Assembly: GCA_003134755.1 (NCBI GenBank)
Contig: PLCK01000290.1
Location: forward strand, 7,147-23,993
Direction: 5' to 3'
DNA: 16,847 bases
DNA from: Actinomycetota bacterium
Lineage (GTDB): Bacteria; Actinomycetota; Actinomycetes; Acidothermales; Acidothermaceae
Shown: piece by piece, positions 14,277 through 16,847 of the stretch
Numbering within the stretch: the first letter of the stretch is position 1
Layout of the letters: every line of letters starts with the position of its first letter
Notes under the pieces: model-generated
Told to the model about the DNA's origin: nothing
Database searches by the model: none
The model's input: the letters and a program-made list of their open reading frames with translations, nothing else
Translations under genes and position numbers: made by a program

Positions 14277-15386
14277 CTACCAAACGACAGTTCCGCGGAC
14301 GACGATGTGTCGGGGATTTCTCAAGGCGCTCAAGTCTTCTCGCGGGTCGTCGTCGTACACCACGAAGTCGGCTGGTGCGCCTTCGACGATCGCCGGCAGT
14401 CCCAACCATTCCCGCGCCTTCCACGAGCCGGCGCCGAGCACCTCGAGATTCGTGAGGCCGATTTCGTGCAACGCGAGCATCTCGTCAACCACGAGTCCGT
14501 GCGGCAGCTGCCCGCCCGCATCGGTGCCGACGTAGATCGGGACGCCGGCATCGTGCGCGTTCCGGATCCGGGTTGCGCCGCTGCGCTTGAGCCTGCGCAT
14601 GCGGTCGGCGTACACCGGATATCTCGTTGCCTGGTCGGCGTACTTCTCGAAGTTCACGATGTTCACGAGCGTAGGCACGACGGCGATACCGCGCGCGGCG
14701 ACGTCGGCAATCAGGTCGTCAGTCAGTCCCGTGCCGTGCTCGATCGAGTCGACGCCCGCTGCGATCAGATCGGGTAGGGCTTCTTCACCGAACACGTGGA
14801 CGCCGACCCGCGCGCCCGCCTCGTGTGCGCGGGCGACCGCGTCGGCAAGCACGTCTGCCGGCCAGCACGGCGCCAGGTCACCGAGGTCGCGGTCGATCCA
14901 GTCGCCGACGAGCTTCACCCACGGGCTCCCATGTCCTCCCGGCCGCACCGCCTGGGCGGCGGCCGCGGCTGCTAGCTCGGTAGGCTCGAGTTCGATGCCG
15001 CAGCCACGCAGGTAACGACGAGTGCGGGCCAGGTGGCGGCCGGCATGCACGATGCGGGGCAGGTCGGGTTCGTCGTCGAGGGCGTAGTGCGTTTCGGGCA
15101 CACCCGCGTCACGCAACAACAACGCGCCGACATCGCGATCGGTAATGGCCTGCGTCCGCGCGACGTCGATCGGAACGCCGCCCCCGGGAGCAAGTCCGAC
15201 GTGGCAGTGCGCATCGACAAGTCCGGGCAATACGAAACCGCGATCGGCGACCACGTCGGCACCGTCGATGTCGGCCAAGGACGACGAGTCGAACGTGACG
15301 CGCCCGTCGACGACGAAGAACTCGCGCCACTCGCCGTCCGGGAGCACGACGGCACGGACAGCCAGCGCGCGCGCCGTCACTGTCAT
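14277..15386 (-). CDS. Amidohydrolase-superfamily metal-dependent hydrolase
   Basis: The protein has 369 residues. The N-terminal beta-sandwich ends in RGFVLPGLVDAHCHVG, whose H60-x-H62 binds metal. Further likely ligands are Lys158 (WVKLVGD), His197 (VGVHVFG), His217 (SIEHGTG) and Asp289 (VGTDAGG), and the chain closes with the usual GAPADFVVYDDDP strand. It resembles imidazolonepropionase-like and prolidase-like members of the superfamily; the substrate is not predictable. Its ATG overlaps the ffh TGA (ATGA), so it is translationally coupled to ffh. To my knowledge M. tuberculosis also has an amidohydrolase gene (Rv2915c) beside ffh, so the link is conserved. It has no signal peptide. Confidence 0.93.
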   Translation of the reverse strand: MTVTARALAVRAVVLPDGEWREFFVVDGRVTFDSSSLADIDGADVVADRGFVLPGLVDAHCHVGLAPGGGVPIDVARTQAITDRDVGALLLRDAGVPETHYALDDEPDLPRIVHAGRHLARTRRYLRGCGIELEPTELAAAAAAQAVRPGGHGSPWVKLVGDWIDRDLGDLAPCWPADVLADAVARAHEAGARVGVHVFGEEALPDLIAAGVDSIEHGTGLTDDLIADVAARGIAVVPTLVNIVNFEKYADQATRYPVYADRMRRLKRSGATRIRNAHDAGVPIYVGTDAGGQLPHGLVVDEMLALHEIGLTNLEVLGAGSWKAREWLGLPAIVEGAPADFVVYDDDPREDLSALRNPRHIVVRGTVVW

Positions 15387-16847
15387 CGAGGACGTGGACC
15401 GGCGGGGCCGGTATTGCCCGGCTGGCCGCCGCCGGGCGGGAACCGCAACTTCGACAGGTCGGGCATCTTCATGCCGGGAGGCAGCTGACCAGGCAGGCCG
15501 AGGCCGCCAAGGCCTTCTGCGCCGCCGGGCAGCCCACGGCCGGTGCCGGGCGGAAGCGCCGCGGGTGATCCACCCGGTCGGCCGCCGGGGCGGCCGCCCT
15601 TGCCCTTCTTGCCCTTCTTGGTCGACTTCATCGCGCGCTTCATACCCGGCAGGCCCATTCCAGCCATCTGCTTCATCATCTTGCGGGCCTCGAAGAACCT
15701 GTCGACGAGGTTGTTGACCTCGGCGACGGACACACCCGATCCGTTGGCGATGCGAACGCGGCGCGAACCGTTGATGATCTTCGGGTCGTCGCGTTCGAGA
15801 GGTGTCATGGAACGGATGATGGCCGCAATGCGGTCGACGTCCTTGTCGTCGACCTGCGCAATCTGCTCTTTCATCTGACCCATGCCAGGCAGCATGCCGA
15901 GCAGGTTGCCGATCGGGCCCATCTTGCGGATCGCCATCATCTGCTCGAGAAAGTCCTCGAGGGTCAGCTCGCCTTCGGCGAGCTTGCGCGCGGTGTCCTC
16001 GGCCTGCTCGGCGTCGAAGGCGCCCTGGGTCTGCTCGATGAGCGTCAAGATGTCGCCCATGCCAAGGATGCGCGACGCCATCCGCTCGGGGTGGAAGACG
16101 TCGAAATCCTCGAGCTTCTCGCCCGTGCTGGCGAACATGATCTGCCGACCGGTCACCGAGGCGACCGAGAGCGCGGCGCCACCACGCGCGTCACCATCGA
16201 GCTTCGTCAGCACTACGCCGTCGAAACCCACGCCGTCGAGGAATGCCTGCGCGGTGTTGACGGCGTCCTGGCCGACCATCGCATCGACGACGAACAGGAT
16301 CTCGTTCGGCCCGACGGCATCGCGGATGTCGGCCGCCTGCTGCATCATTTCGGCGTCGACGCCGGTCCGTCCGGCCGTGTCGACGAGCACGATGTCGTGA
16401 TTTTGCCGCCGGGCATGCTCGATCGCGGCCCGCGCGACGACGACCGGATCGCCGACGCCACTGCCGGGCTCCGGCGCGAACACCGCGACGCCGGCCCGCT
16501 CGCCGAGAACCTGAAGCTGTTGGACGGCGTTGGGCCGCTGCAGGTCGGCAGCCACCAGCAGTGGTGCGTGGCCCTGCGACGACAACCATTTGGCGAGCTT
16601 GCCGGCCAGCGTCGTCTTACCCGAACCCTGGAGGCCCGCCAGCATGATGACGGTCGGAGGATTCTTCGCGTATCGCAGCCGCCGCGTCTCGCCACCGAGG
16701 ATGCGGACGAGTTCTTCGTTGACGATCGAGATGACCTGCTGCGCCGGATTGAGTGCCTGCGACACAGCCGCCCCGAGCGCACGCTCTTTGACCGCTGCGA
16801 TGAAGTCCTTGACTACGGGAAGCGCGACGTCGGCTTCGAGCAGCGCG
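15383..16847 (-). CDS. ffh: Signal recognition particle protein Ffh (SRP54), 5' end outside the window
   Basis: The visible 487 residues lack only the first few dozen; the frame stays open to the right edge, and ALLEADVALPVVKDFI there belongs to the N domain, so the GTG at 16765 is internal. The GTPase (G) domain has G1 GLQGSGKTT (71-79), G3 DTAGR (156-160) and G4 TKLDGD (214-219). The M domain holds MGPIGNLLGMLPGMGQM, SMTPLERDDPKIINGSRR and the SRP-RNA-binding SGVSVAEVNNLVDRFFEARK. A basic KKGKKGKGG stretch and a Gly/Pro-rich tail finish it. With 4.5S/6S RNA it binds nascent signal sequences and docks to FtsY for co-translational membrane insertion. It overlaps the amidohydrolase start by 4 bp. 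Confidence 0.98.
   Translation of the reverse strand, partial: ALLEADVALPVVKDFIAAVKERALGAAVSQALNPAQQVISIVNEELVRILGGETRRLRYAKNPPTVIMLAGLQGSGKTTLAGKLAKWLSSQGHAPLLVAADLQRPNAVQQLQVLGERAGVAVFAPEPGSGVGDPVVVARAAIEHARRQNHDIVLVDTAGRTGVDAEMMQQAADIRDAVGPNEILFVVDAMVGQDAVNTAQAFLDGVGFDGVVLTKLDGDARGGAALSVASVTGRQIMFASTGEKLEDFDVFHPERMASRILGMGDILTLIEQTQGAFDAEQAEDTARKLAEGELTLEDFLEQMMAIRKMGPIGNLLGMLPGMGQMKEQIAQVDDKDVDRIAAIIRSMTPLERDDPKIINGSRRVRIANGSGVSVAEVNNLVDRFFEARKMMKQMAGMGLPGMKRAMKSTKKGKKGKGGRPGGRPGGSPAALPPGTGRGLPGGAEGLGGLGLPGQLPPGMKMPDLSKLRFPPGGGQPGNTGPAGPRPR

Noticed and set aside
16763..16765. GTG at 16765 as the start of ffh
   Set aside because: The same frame continues to the window edge and encodes recognisable SRP54 N-domain sequence, so the codon is an internal valine.
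1..16847. tRNA, rRNA, CRISPR array, insertion sequence or attachment site
   Set aside because: I saw no cloverleaf sequence, regularly spaced identical repeats, transposase motif or tRNA-derived direct repeat in reading both strands; short or diverged examples could be missed by eye.

Overview
The window is high-GC chromosomal DNA from an actinobacterium. Almost all of it is coding, GTG starts are frequent, and the gene order is the actinobacterial rpsP-rimM-trmD-rplS-lepB-rnhB locus. The minus-strand backbone reads, right to left: ffh (5' end outside the window), an amidohydrolase, rpsP, khpA, rimM, trmD, rplS, lepB, rnhB, a DUF2469 gene, yraN and yifB (only its start is inside). From memory, M. 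tuberculosis has the same series around Rv2916c-Rv2897c, including an amidohydrolase next to ffh, so the backbone is conserved housekeeping: protein targeting and secretion (Ffh, LepB), ribosome and tRNA maturation (S16, KhpA, RimM, TrmD, L19), RNA:DNA hybrid removal (RNase HII), and DNA-processing proteins (YraN, YifB). I cannot name the genus.

Two accessory blocks interrupt the backbone. Block A (about 667-7354) lies between the DUF2469 gene and yraN. It holds a SAM-dependent methyltransferase (minus), divergent from an unusual 700-residue alpha/beta-hydrolase-glycosyltransferase fusion (plus), followed convergently by a 1102-residue SARP-type regulator (winged helix, BTAD, AAA ATPase, TPR-like) that sits directly behind the DUF2469 gene. 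The 149-bp divergent gap carries five YTGCRRY heptamers, mostly at 11-bp steps, the geometry of SARP operators. I infer a small self-regulated tailoring cassette that hydrolyses, glycosylates and methylates an unknown small molecule or lipid. It is the best candidate here for something undescribed.

Block B (12547-14255, plus) lies between rpsP and the amidohydrolase. It is a SigE-type ECF sigma factor whose stop overlaps the start of a single-pass membrane protein with a predicted extracytoplasmic beta-propeller, probably its anti-sigma partner and sensor. A hairpin separates this pair from the convergent amidohydrolase.

No gene-free stretch exceeds 300 bases; the longest is the 269-bp rpsP/sigma divergent region (12278-12546). 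I saw no tRNA, rRNA, insertion sequence, CRISPR array or attachment site. Starts, motifs and repeats were read by eye; family assignments rest on recognised motifs, not on searches.
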